This document shows, piece by piece, positions 32,709 through 41,800 of a DNA stretch of 64,000 nucleotides (position 1 is its first letter; each line of letters opens with the position of its first letter). The notes below the pieces were generated by a model. It was not told the DNA's origin. It searched no databases and saw nothing but the letters and a program-made list of their open reading frames with translations. The stretch is from an uncultured Bacteroidia bacterium (GTDB lineage: Bacteria > Bacteroidota > Bacteroidia > Bacteroidales > F082): assembly GCA_902794155.1 (NCBI GenBank), contig CADBGN010000008.1:16386-80385 (forward strand). Reading direction: 5' to 3'. Made by a program: the position numbers and the translations under genes.

Positions 32709-32755
32709 GCCCCGTAGGGGCGACAGATAATAAGCAGGCGGTGTAAACGCCTGCT
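32709..32755 (+). repeat. Composite double-hairpin REP-like repeat, copy C
   Basis: The best-preserved copy: GCCCC-GTA-GGGGC (32709-32721), GACAG, spacer ATAAT, then stem AGCAGGC/GCCTGCT around GGTGTAAAC (32733-32755). It lies between priA and the outer-membrane receptor gene, over 20 kb from either RAYT. Confidence 0.85.
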
Positions 32756-32779
32756 ACATAACGAATAGAATACCGATTA

Positions 32780-32838
32780 GCCCCGTAGGGGCGACAGATA
32801 CAGCTACACTACAAATCGGCTGCCACAGTGTGACAGCC
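32780..32838 (+). repeat. Composite double-hairpin REP-like repeat, degenerate copy
   Basis: Hairpin 1 GCCCC-GTA-GGGGC (32780-32792) with GACAG following, in direct repeat with the copy at 32709. The second hairpin is replaced by GGCTGCCAC-AGT-GTGACAGCC (32818-32838), which has a different sequence but the same position and form. Confidence 0.7.
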
Positions 32839-32849
32839 TACACCCAGCC

Positions 32850-35342
32850 CTACATCGGATCAACATCTACCTGTACCTGCACCGACTTGTAATCAGAATT
32901 CTGTTGGAACAAACGAATCTGCTCTGCGATCAATTCCTTCACCTTTTGGGTGTTGTAGTCGCGCCTAAACTTCACCATCATCTGCTTGATATACAGATTC
33001 TTGACTCTTGAAACCACAGGATACTCTGGCCCAAGGAGATCCTGTTTGAAGATGGGTCGAAGCATAGCGGCCAACTCCGCTGCTGCGGGATTGAGTTTCT
33101 GGTAGTCTTTGTGTTTCAAACGAATGAGAATGAGACGATAAAACGGCGGATAGCCGAACTGGCGGCGAATGACCATCTGCTTGTCGTAGAGTCCTCTGAA
33201 GTCGTTGCGCAACACGTCTTGCAACACGGGATGCGCCGGCTCGTAAGTCTGGATGATGACTTTGCCCTGCTTGCCCTTGCGCCCTGCCCTACCCGCCACC
33301 TGGGCCATCAACTGGAAGCTGCGCTCATGAGCACGAAAGTCGGGGAAGGAAAGCATGTTGTCCGCATTGAGGATGCCCACCACCTTCACCGAGTCGAAGT
33401 CCAAGCCTTTGGTGACCATCTGTGTGCCCACGAGGATGTTGGTCTCATGGTCCTGGAAGGCCTCAAGGATGCTCTGATAGTCGTTTTTTGAGCGGGTTGT
33501 GTCGAGGTCGAGACGGGCCACCTTAGCCTCGGGCATGACAAGGCTCAAATCCTCCTCAATCTTTTCCGTCCCAAAGCCATGCATGCGGATGTTGGGGCTG
33601 TGACAAACGGGGCACTCGCTCGGCACACTGGCCGTGTAGCCACAATAATGGCAACGCAATACGTTCTGACTCTTGTGGTAGATAAGACTCACGTCGCAAT
33701 TGATGCACTGGGGCACATGATGGCAGTCCTCACACTCCAAGCGCAGCGAGAAGCCACGTCGATTTTGGAACAAAATGGTCTGGTTGTGCTCTTCCAGGGT
33801 CTCTTTCATGGCATCCAAAAGGGTGCTGCCGAAGTCGGCCTTCATGGTCTTGCGCCGACGCTCCACACGCATGTCGCTGAGGATGATCTCAGGCATCTGA
33901 ACACCGCCATAACGCTCGGTGATTTCCACAAGATGGAAACGACCGTTCAAGGCGTTGTAATAGCTTTCGTAGGATGGTGTGGCCGAGCCCAACAGGACGT
34001 TGGCCTTGTGCATGGCTGCCAGGACGATGGCAGCATCGCGGGCATTGTAACGCGGCGCCGGGTCAATCTGCTTGAAGCTGCTGTCGTGTTCCTCGTCTAC
34101 GATGATGAGGCCAATGTCGGAATATGGCAAGAAGATGGCCGAGCGCGAACCAATAATGATTTGGTGTTTAGGGGATTGCGTCTGACCGAAGTCGCGCACC
34201 TGCTCCCACACCTCTACCCTCTCGTTGTTACCATAACGCGAATGGTACACGCCAAGCTTATCGCCAAAAAACGCTTTCAGGCGGTTGATGATTTGCGCCG
34301 TGAGGGCAATCTCAGGCAGCAAGTACAGCACCTGTTTTCCGCGGTCGACGGCTTCCTTGATGAGCTTGATGTAAATCTCGGTCTTACCACTCGAGGTCAC
34401 GCCGTGCAGCAAGACGGGTTTGTTCTCGCCAAAACCAGCCTTGATGCCCTCGTATGCCTTCTGCTGTGCTTCGGTGAGCTGTATGCTGTCAACGTCGGTC
34501 TGCACCTTGAATTCCTTGAGCCGGCTAACCTTGCGCTCGTAGACCTCGAAAATGCCCTTTTCGGCCATGTTTTTCAGTATGGTGGAGTTGGCATTGGCCT
34601 TTTGCAGCAAGGTCTTGGCCATCACGTCGTTGTCGGCATCGCCGCCAAGGGTGATGAAAGCCAAAAGCACCTCTAGCTGCTTGTAGGCGCGCTTGGTGAG
34701 GTTGTCCATCAATTCGTGGACTTTGGCCTCCTCTCGGTATTCAGCCGCAAGCCGCACAAAACGTTCGTATTTTGCCTTGTATTTCTCGTTCAGCTCCTCC
34801 TCCATCACAAGGATGCCTTTCTCCATCATGCTGTGCACGAGGGGCATCACTTTCTTGAAACCGATGATCTTGCTCACCTCGCTGATAGTGATTTTCGGTT
34901 TGATTTGCAGGGCTTCCACAATGAGGTATTCGAAGTCGTTCAAAGTCACGGAGTCGAGCACATAGTCGGGCGAGAGAGCCACGGTGGTCTCGCTGCTCAG
35001 CTTCAAGGCAGAAGGTAGTGCAGCCTGCATCACCTCGCCAGGATGGCACATGTAATAGGTCTTCACCCAGTCCCAAAACTTCAGTTGCTTCTCGTTGACC
35101 ATCGGCTGGTCGTCGAGCAAGTCGGTAAGAAACTTGGCTTCTACCGAGGGCACCTGTTCGGTGAGCCCTACAATGAGTCCCGAAAGAATCTTGCTCTTGC
35201 CAAACTGCACCACTGCCCGTTGGCCCACACGTACTTGGTCGTTCAATGCGTATGGCACACGATAGGTGAAGGTGCCGGGTACCGGAATGGGCAGGAGAAT
35301 TTCGGCAAAAAGGGTTATTCTATCGGAAGTTGAAAGATTCAT
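32850..35342 (-). CDS. priA: Primosomal replication restart helicase PriA
   Basis: An 830-residue superfamily 2 helicase that reloads the replisome at stalled forks. Motifs present: Walker A HGVTSSGKTEIYI, DEAH-like IIVDEEHDSSFK, LLGSATPSYESY, GTQMVTKGLDFD and QVAGRAGRKGKQG. The zinc-binding insertion CEDCHHVPQCINCD...CHYCG...CPVC is complete. The N-terminal 3'-DNA-binding domain starts FAEILLPIPVPGTFTYRVP. The frame is open 22 codons upstream of 35342, but those codons lie in a repeat copy (35348-35402), so the ATG at 35342 is preferred. Confidence 0.95.
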   Translation of the reverse strand: MNLSTSDRITLFAEILLPIPVPGTFTYRVPYALNDQVRVGQRAVVQFGKSKILSGLIVGLTEQVPSVEAKFLTDLLDDQPMVNEKQLKFWDWVKTYYMCHPGEVMQAALPSALKLSSETTVALSPDYVLDSVTLNDFEYLIVEALQIKPKITISEVSKIIGFKKVMPLVHSMMEKGILVMEEELNEKYKAKYERFVRLAAEYREEAKVHELMDNLTKRAYKQLEVLLAFITLGGDADNDVMAKTLLQKANANSTILKNMAEKGIFEVYERKVSRLKEFKVQTDVDSIQLTEAQQKAYEGIKAGFGENKPVLLHGVTSSGKTEIYIKLIKEAVDRGKQVLYLLPEIALTAQIINRLKAFFGDKLGVYHSRYGNNERVEVWEQVRDFGQTQSPKHQIIIGSRSAIFLPYSDIGLIIVDEEHDSSFKQIDPAPRYNARDAAIVLAAMHKANVLLGSATPSYESYYNALNGRFHLVEITERYGGVQMPEIILSDMRVERRRKTMKADFGSTLLDAMKETLEEHNQTILFQNRRGFSLRLECEDCHHVPQCINCDVSLIYHKSQNVLRCHYCGYTASVPSECPVCHSPNIRMHGFGTEKIEEDLSLVMPEAKVARLDLDTTRSKNDYQSILEAFQDHETNILVGTQMVTKGLDFDSVKVVGILNADNMLSFPDFRAHERSFQLMAQVAGRAGRKGKQGKVIIQTYEPAHPVLQDVLRNDFRGLYDKQMVIRRQFGYPPFYRLILIRLKHKDYQKLNPAAAELAAMLRPIFKQDLLGPEYPVVSRVKNLYIKQMMVKFRRDYNTQKVKELIAEQIRLFQQNSDYKSVQVQVDVDPM

Positions 35343-35347
35343 GTCTG

Positions 35348-35402
35348 GATTGCTTCGTGCTTCGCAAATCATATATTCGACGGAGTCAATGACGCGAAGC
35401 GA
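35348..35402. repeat. Intergenic palindromic repeat, TTGCTTCGT family, copy 2
   Basis: Shares the order of words ATTGCTTCGT, CGCAAATC, ATTCGACGGAGTCAATGACGC with the copy at 19-81. It occupies nearly the whole gap between priA and the plug-protein gene and creates a false N-terminal extension of priA. Confidence 0.75.
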
Positions 35403-35410
35403 CGACAAGA

Positions 35411-36682
35411 TTAATGCGAATTCACTGTGGAATAGCCGACCAGCTCGTCATAGCCCTTTAGGGTGTTGTAGAAGTAGAAATACAGCTTGTAGACATTGTT
35501 GGTCTCCCAGTGATTGCCTGCCGTAAGGTCGGTCGTGATTTCGTAGGTTTGGCGGTCGAGGGTGACGAACATGAAGTTGTAGTAGCCCTGTTTGAGCACC
35601 ATCGAGCAGGTGTAGCCATGTAGGCGGTAGTCGTAGGTCATCTTGTTGCTCTCGTTGAAGCACCAGTCGTTAAGGGCTCCCATGATATAGACGTCTTCAT
35701 GGGTCAGCGGGGCTTCACACTTATAGAAGAAGTTGACGCGGCAATAGTCGGCTTCGGTATTGTTGTCGAGATTATCGTTTTCAACGTAAATGAACTTCTC
35801 TCCATGGATGTCCTCGTAGGAAGTGTAGGCCAACCTCGCCCGCGACTCGCAGGTGGCAATGTCAATCTCATAACTCTCGTCAGTCTGACGGATATGGGCC
35901 AGGTTCTCCGATTGGAAGTAGAAGTTACTGGTGTTGAAACGTCTGTATTGATTGGTCGCTTGAAACACGGTCTGTGGATGATGTTCAAAGGAAATGTAGT
36001 CGGGATAGACGTATGTGGGCTTCAAACCCTCAGCAGCATTGTCCCAGCGCCCATTCTGACGAATGGTCAAGAAACAGTATTGCTGGGTGTTGCCCGTAAG
36101 ATAATTGTTCAGGTTCACCTTGACATTGAGTTGCTGGTGTGTATCGGTGAGTTCAAGGTCGTCGGGATAGCGCGGCACGGTAGCACCCACATGGGCCTTC
36201 TCGTCGACCACCATGAAACGGCGGGTAAAATAGAGGTCGTTCATGTCGTCGCCATAAACAACGAGCAGGTAATTACCTGAGATAAGTGGTGACATGTCCT
36301 CTGTAGGAAACTTGAGTTGGTAGTTGACATAATCAATCAGTGTGTTGCGTGAGAAGGCATAATCGTCCAAACGATCCGACTCAAAACCCGACGCATATTG
36401 CATGCGTTGGATATCGGTGGGCTGCCAGTCGTGGCTACAATGGATGAAGGTGTAGTTGAGCACCTCACCCTCACCATCGATGACGTCGAACGAAAGGGTG
36501 AGCCGACCTATCATATCCTCAAGCGGGATGATAGGGTCGTTCAGCTGGTTGTCGTCGGCATAAAGCAGCACGGTCTGCACCTGGGGCTTGTAGTTGAGAT
36601 TGCCGCAAGGCAGGTCAAAATCCTGGGCAAAGAGACTTGCTGTCAGGCAAAGCGCCAGTATTAATAAGGTGATTCTTTTCAT
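35411..36682 (-). CDS. Type IX secretion system plug protein (DUF5103)
   Basis: A 423-residue exported protein (signal peptide MKRITLLILALCLTASLFAQ) of the DUF5103 family, described as the periplasmic plug that closes the SprA/Sov translocon of the T9SS when no cargo is present. Visible family features: LSFDVIDGEGEVLNYTFIHC with SHDWQPTDIQRMQY, the middle domain FLTIRQNGRWDNA, and the C-terminal DVYIMGALNDWCFNESNKMT. Its presence agrees with the several T9SS cargo proteins in the window. It is transcribed alone from a TACCTTTG box. Confidence 0.88.
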   Translation of the reverse strand: MKRITLLILALCLTASLFAQDFDLPCGNLNYKPQVQTVLLYADDNQLNDPIIPLEDMIGRLTLSFDVIDGEGEVLNYTFIHCSHDWQPTDIQRMQYASGFESDRLDDYAFSRNTLIDYVNYQLKFPTEDMSPLISGNYLLVVYGDDMNDLYFTRRFMVVDEKAHVGATVPRYPDDLELTDTHQQLNVKVNLNNYLTGNTQQYCFLTIRQNGRWDNAAEGLKPTYVYPDYISFEHHPQTVFQATNQYRRFNTSNFYFQSENLAHIRQTDESYEIDIATCESRARLAYTSYEDIHGEKFIYVENDNLDNNTEADYCRVNFFYKCEAPLTHEDVYIMGALNDWCFNESNKMTYDYRLHGYTCSMVLKQGYYNFMFVTLDRQTYEITTDLTAGNHWETNNVYKLYFYFYNTLKGYDELVGYSTVNSH

Positions 36683-36699
36683 TGTGTTATTATTTGGCG

Positions 36700-36707
36700 C
36701 AAAGGTA
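36700..36707 (-). promoter_or_regulatory. -7 promoter box for the T9SS plug gene
   Basis: TACCTTTG on the minus strand, 17 bp before the ATG at 36682, directly after the palindromic terminator of the HIT-greA transcript. Confidence 0.6.
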
Positions 36708-36708
36708 A

Positions 36709-36745
36709 TAAAAAATGTAGAGACGGTGCATGCACCGTCTCTACA
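36709..36745 (-). terminator. Intrinsic terminator built from a GTAGAGACG-family palindrome
   Basis: A 30-bp perfect palindrome (36716-36745), arms TGTAGAGACGGTGCA, followed on the minus strand by TTTTTTATT. It ends the greA-HIT transcript. The outer sequence GTAGAGACG/CGTCTCTAC is shared with elements at 59331-59401 and 63525-63548, so a dispersed repeat serves as terminator. Confidence 0.8.
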
Positions 36746-36766
36746 AATCAGAAATGTTGAATCACC

Positions 36767-37159
36767 TTACAGGTTAGCCACGATACGCTTCTGCACCTCA
36801 CGGAACTCCTCGTCGCCCATGTGGACATGTTCCTTCTTGAAGTCCATGTCGCCCTCTTTGGTGATGGGGATGAGGTGAATGTGGGCATGTGGCACCTCCA
36901 AGCCGATGACGGCCACGCCGATGCGTTTGCATGGCACAGCCTTCTCAATAGCCTTAGCCACTTTTTTTGCAAAGACCATCATGGCGCCGATTTCGTCGTC
37001 ATCGAGGTTGAAGATGTAGTCATCCTCGTGTTTTGGCACCACTAAAGTATGACCCACTGCCACGGGGTTGATGTCCATGAAAGCAAAGAAATGCTCGTCT
37101 TCGGCAATCTTATAGCAAGGTATTTCGCCTTGGATAATTCTCGAGAAGATGGTAGCCAT
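36767..37159 (-). CDS. HIT family nucleotide-binding hydrolase
   Basis: A 130-residue histidine-triad protein (HinT/Fhit superfamily) that hydrolyses nucleoside phosphoramidates or dinucleoside polyphosphates. The triad is in VPHAHIHLIPI (about 105-115), and the N-terminal IFSRIIQGEIPCYKIAEDE and GHTLVVPKHEDDYIFNLDDD are typical. It lies 12 bp downstream of greA and is cotranscribed with it, a pairing often kept in Bacteroidota. The substrate is not determined. Confidence 0.92.
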   Translation of the reverse strand: MATIFSRIIQGEIPCYKIAEDEHFFAFMDINPVAVGHTLVVPKHEDDYIFNLDDDEIGAMMVFAKKVAKAIEKAVPCKRIGVAVIGLEVPHAHIHLIPITKEGDMDFKKEHVHMGDEEFREVQKRIVANL

Positions 37160-37171
37160 AGTCCTAGGTGT

Positions 37172-37645
37172 TTAGCGGGTGATTTCAATGATTTCGAACT
37201 GCACTTTACCGGCGGGCACTTGAATCTCGGCCACTTCGCCTACCTGCTTGCCCAACAGGCCTTGGCCAATGGGCGAGTTGATGGAGAGCTTGCCTTCCTT
37301 GAAATTGGCTTCCTTCTCGGGCACGATAGCATAGGTCATCATCATACCCGATTTGGTGTTTTTAATTTTCACCGTCGAATAGAGCAACACCTTCGAATTA
37401 TCCATCTTCGACTCGTCGAGAATACGAGCATTAAAGATAAGGTCTTGCAGTTCGGCGATTTTGGCTTCAAGTAGGCCTTGGGCCTCTTTGGCGGCATCGT
37501 ATTCGGCATTCTCAGAGAGGTCGCCTTTGTCGCGTGCTTCCTGGATGGCTTGCACGATGCGAGGACGTTCGCGAAGAATCAGGTCGTCGAGTTCGTCCTT
37601 GAGCTTCTGTAACCCTTCTGGGGTAAAGTATTTGATTTCTGACAT
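37172..37645 (-). CDS. greA: Transcription elongation factor GreA
   Basis: A 157-residue factor that stimulates transcript cleavage by backtracked RNA polymerase. The N-terminal coiled coil (about 10-75) carries the acidic tip in RDKGDLSENAEYDAAKE, where the aspartate and glutamate act in cleavage, and the C-terminal FKBP-like domain contains SPIGQGLLGKQVGEV. It heads a two-gene operon with the HIT protein. An intrinsic terminator lies between the only visible -7 box and the start codon, suggesting control by premature termination. Confidence 0.96.
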   Translation of the reverse strand: MSEIKYFTPEGLQKLKDELDDLILRERPRIVQAIQEARDKGDLSENAEYDAAKEAQGLLEAKIAELQDLIFNARILDESKMDNSKVLLYSTVKIKNTKSGMMMTYAIVPEKEANFKEGKLSINSPIGQGLLGKQVGEVAEIQVPAGKVQFEIIEITR

Positions 37646-37680
37646 GGTTAGTGTTTAATAATTATTCTAATCAGGTTGCA

Positions 37681-37711
37681 AAAAAGAGACCCTTACCGAA
37701 ATAAGGGTCTT
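37681..37711 (-). terminator. Intrinsic terminator in the greA leader
   Basis: On the minus strand, stem AGACCCTTA/TAAGGGTCT around TTTCGG, followed by C and a T6 run. It follows the PorV-family gene (stop at 37765) but also lies downstream of the TATTTTTG box at 37737-37730 and upstream of greA, so it could attenuate greA. Confidence 0.85.
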
Positions 37712-37729
37712 CTTTTGGTTTGCGACTGC

Positions 37730-37737
37730 AAAAATAC
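37730..37737 (-). promoter_or_regulatory. -7 promoter box upstream of greA
   Basis: TATTTTTG on the minus strand. Transcription from it would meet the terminator at 37711-37681 within about 45 nt. No other TAnnTTTG box lies between the terminator and greA. Confidence 0.5.
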
Positions 37738-37764
37738 AAATTATTTCTTAAACTATGACCAGTT

Positions 37765-38853
37765 TTAGAAAATAATTCTCAAGCCCACGCTGTGGGTACC
37801 ACCGTAAGTGTAGGTATCTCTGTAGGAATAATCCACTGCAAAACGCATGGCGTCTTCCTTCTTTGAGACCGGCACATCGATGGACAGGCCAGCGCTGAGG
37901 CCGCGGTTAATGTTCATGCAACCATCGTCTAAAAGGATGCCTTCCTTCGACCAAATGCCGTTTTCGTAGGTATAACCAGCACGAATCATGAACATCTCTT
38001 TCCAGCCATATTCCATACCAACGATAAATTGGTCGTTGGTGAAGGAGTTGGAGACAAAGTTGCCAGCCAAGGTAATTCTGTTGGTTTCGGCAAACAGGAA
38101 GTCGTATGCGGCTGAGATGCTCAATTGGGTGGGCAATTCGAAGTCATCGGCACGTTGCACCATGGTGAACTGCTGATTGCTAGTATTGTCCATGAACACC
38201 TTCAGTGAGAGACCGTCTCCAGAGAACTTCATGGTGGGTCCGATGTTCTTCAGCGTGATACCGAAGTGGATGTTGTCGAAAGGACCAGTGACATACTGGA
38301 TACCAGCATCCAAAGCCACACCAACACCATCCATATCCTTGATGGACTCGCTGATGATCTTCAAATTGACACCACCGCTGATGCTGTTGGAGAAAGCTTT
38401 GGCAAAGGATAGGTTGATGTTCATCAGATTGGGTTTATAGGTACCCAAAGTGTTCGGGTCAGGGTTTCCGACAGTAGTAATCGGAATCTCACCGATGCTG
38501 AACGACATGAACGACAGGCCCAACACGCTCGATTCTCCCACACGGGCTAAGAAGCCGAATGAAGAAATACGGGTGTCGTTGCCTACGCCCTGCAGCCACC
38601 AAGTGTGGCTAAAGTCAATATCCAGGGTGCGGCATGAGCTGATGCCGGCCACATTGCCATAGATGGCTTCAACGCCATGAATGAACGACATGCCTGCATT
38701 GCCCCAGCCCGACGAAGCGGCCCAGGGATTAATCATCAGCTCTGAAGCGCCAGCTTGGCCTGAACGGTCTTTATTTCCTGCAAATGCTTGAGGAGCACTT
38801 AATCCCATTAGGATTACGAAGCTCAAGACGATATATCTAAATGATTTCTTCAT
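37765..38853 (-). CDS. PorV/PorQ family outer-membrane beta-barrel protein
   Basis: A 362-residue exported protein (signal peptide ending QAFAG) whose body is a predicted 14-strand barrel ending in the aromatic IIF. The N-terminal RSGQAGASELMINPWAASSG and GNAGMSFIHGVEAIYGNVAG blocks are typical of the PorV/PorQ family, which includes the T9SS shuttle PorV and fatty-acid-transporter-like barrels. It is the last of three genes with the 1515-residue secreted protein and the TonB receptor (gaps 36 and 37 bp). That context suggests a dedicated outer-membrane partner rather than the general PorV. Confidence 0.85.
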   Translation of the reverse strand: MKKSFRYIVLSFVILMGLSAPQAFAGNKDRSGQAGASELMINPWAASSGWGNAGMSFIHGVEAIYGNVAGISSCRTLDIDFSHTWWLQGVGNDTRISSFGFLARVGESSVLGLSFMSFSIGEIPITTVGNPDPNTLGTYKPNLMNINLSFAKAFSNSISGGVNLKIISESIKDMDGVGVALDAGIQYVTGPFDNIHFGITLKNIGPTMKFSGDGLSLKVFMDNTSNQQFTMVQRADDFELPTQLSISAAYDFLFAETNRITLAGNFVSNSFTNDQFIVGMEYGWKEMFMIRAGYTYENGIWSKEGILLDDGCMNINRGLSAGLSIDVPVSKKEDAMRFAVDYSYRDTYTYGGTHSVGLRIIF

Positions 38854-38889
38854 GATGATAAGTTATTTACGGTTAGCAATTACATTTGA

Positions 38890-41800
38890 TTAGAATGTGT
38901 TCAGGTCAACTTGACGCATGGCACCGAAGAACTTGATGGTACGCTCGCCACCGCTGGTCAAATCCTTGACATGGATCAAGTAGAAACCGCTAGCCACAGG
39001 CGTATTGGCAAAGTTCGTGAGGTCCCATTCGATACTAGGCTCTTCATTATCCTTACGGAACTGACGCACCTTAGTGCCACTCAAGGTATAGATAGATACG
39101 ATACACTGGTTGGGCAGGTTGATGATCTTCACCTTGTTGGTCAACGCATTACCTTCGTATGTATTGTAAGCATAGTAAGGATTTGGCACCACCGTGATGA
39201 GGTTCAGGTCTTCATCGCTCTTTGCTTCATCGTTTATGACGGGATCCCAACCATCAATGGAGAAGGTGTACCTTGGATTCATGCCACGTTTCGTCAGTTC
39301 ATGGTTTTCAACCTGCAACGGATAGCCATAACCAGGTGTGTAAGGTCTGGCCAGACGGATACGCACACGGCAATCGTTGCCTTCAGGCAGCCATTCCATG
39401 CCTTCGATACCCATCGGCATACCAATCCACATCACCAAACCGAAGAACTTCTGGTTAACGACGTCAGCGAAGCTTTCTCTCATGTTTTGGATGGTGTGCA
39501 ACGACTGGAACAGCAACTTACCACCATCATAACCGAAGTTCTTAAGTTCATCGATATTGTTGAGAACTGATTGAGGCAATTCGAGAGAATCGCAGCGCCA
39601 GATGTAAACGAAGTGCTTACCACCAAAAACAGGTTCGAGGTCAGCTCCACGGAAGATGGCAGGATCATGTTCTTGCATCAATCCCGAAACATCTTCAGCC
39701 GTAGTCTTCTGAACTTTGGCAGGATTGAAGAGCATATCACGACCACCCATGTCTTCCAAGTATGAGTCTTCACCGAAGGCCACGTTCAAGCGCATGCCAC
39801 TTTCAACATCAATAACATAACCAGGGAACCAACCCATACCTTGCGGGGCAATGTAGTTAGGATCATCCTCATTGGCACTCATATATTGTGCTTCATTGGC
39901 CTGCTTCCAAAGGTTGAACTGGATGTCTTGGTTGGCTTCGTCCTTAATCATATAAGGATTGCCGTCCTTATCAACCGAAGCGTGCTTACGGAGATAGAAG
40001 CGTGAAACGCCGTTTTCATTGAGCTTATTGTCCATACCCATCTCAAGGACTGGGCAACGGGTCCACTTGCTCTTATCGGAAGTAAACACAATGTCAACAC
40101 TACTAGTCAACACAAAATTGTTGTTAAGACGTGAGCTCAGATACACTGGACCAGGATTGGTCTTACCACCTCTACCTGATTCAAGGGCCAACAAAGGCGG
40201 TGCCCATGAACGGTTAGCAATCTTCTCCCAGTTCTCATTCGGGTCCCAAGGCTTACTTGCGCCCTTGGCACTATACTGAGCCGACGACATCTGGTAGTCG
40301 TTATTAGCTGCATTGTCCATATCAACATACGTACCAGAACGAATCCAGTTCAAGAACGAACTGGGCACATCAATGTCGCGGATAGCACTCATCCATTGGT
40401 TACTCGGATCAGTATATTCGATAGACGACCCGATGACGCCATTTTCCTTGGCAATAACGGTGTAGTAGTCATGCCACTTGTCGCCACCATCGTTTTTATC
40501 TTCATAATACTTACCAACCCAAACACGTCCAAATGGATAGACCTGGCTAACATTGATGGAAATACCACGTTCAAGGAACATCTGTTCGTTTTCATAAACG
40601 GTAGTGGTGTCGCTATAGAGTGTATCCATGTCTGTCAAGTCAACCAAATACCAGTTGTTGACCATACGAGCAGCCGAGTCACCACGGATGTCAGGGTCTT
40701 TAGTGACATTGTGGGTGTATTTCTCGAACATGTCATCAAACACCAATTCATAGTCGTGAGACTTCACATTCAACGGGTCAATGATCTTCACACTGATAGG
40801 ACCATAGCCTGCCTTATAGGTAGGATGGTAGCTGACAGGATAGTCGGGGCTACCAAAACGGTTGGTTTCCGAAGCCATTTTAGCATGATGATCGCCATCG
40901 AACAAAATCTCATCAACAGTTTTTTCATCAAGCTCAAGCTCGTTGAAACCGTTACCAACGCCAACAACACGTGTCACAGCTGGGCTGTCGCCATATTGAG
41001 CTTGCAAGATAGTACCATTAATGGTCTTATGAGGAACTGCGGTATACACTTGAATGTTCTTTCTACCTTCAAGGTAAGGCTTCTTTTGTCCTTGCAGACC
41101 AAGAGCATCGTCCTGATTATAGGTCAAGTAGTTGTTATAGGCATAAGCCACTGCCGTGAAATAATAAGGCGAGTGGTTAACCAAAGTCGGGTTATCGCTT
41201 GTCGAGAACTCGTCTTCAGTAAGTACGAAGCTGTGGGTGATACCGGCATCGCCACCATTCACCTTCAGGCTCGGCACATTGGCTTGCAACGACTCGTCGA
41301 ATTCATAGTTAAGCAGACGACCCACGTTGTTGCGAACGTCGCACTGGAACACCAAACGAGCTTTGTCGTTGTTGCTCAGTTCATCGGCACCCACTTCAGC
41401 GTTGGCTAACTGATACACTTTGTAACCTTCAAAACGATAATATCTATCGTAGACATAAACGGTATCTTCTTTATGTTCATTAACTTCAAAACCAAGGGTA
41501 TCACCTTCTGCGCTGATATTCCACGTAGTATCTCTAAAAGTGTTAGTCTCAATTCTTCCAGTCGGGATTTCGGGATCAAGCTCTACATAGCCTTCCTTGT
41601 AGTTATTGGAAAGCGTCGCATTCGACAGATAGATGATAAGCTTTTGGTCGAGTTCGCGGATGGTCAAATCGGGAGCGCTAGGACCGTCGATAACCTTGAA
41701 GCAGTTGTCGAACAAGGCTTGGCACTTGTCGTCGACCACACGCAGCAGTTCAACAGAAGCCCAGGCACCACCAGAGGTAGCACGTGCCCACGGCACACCG

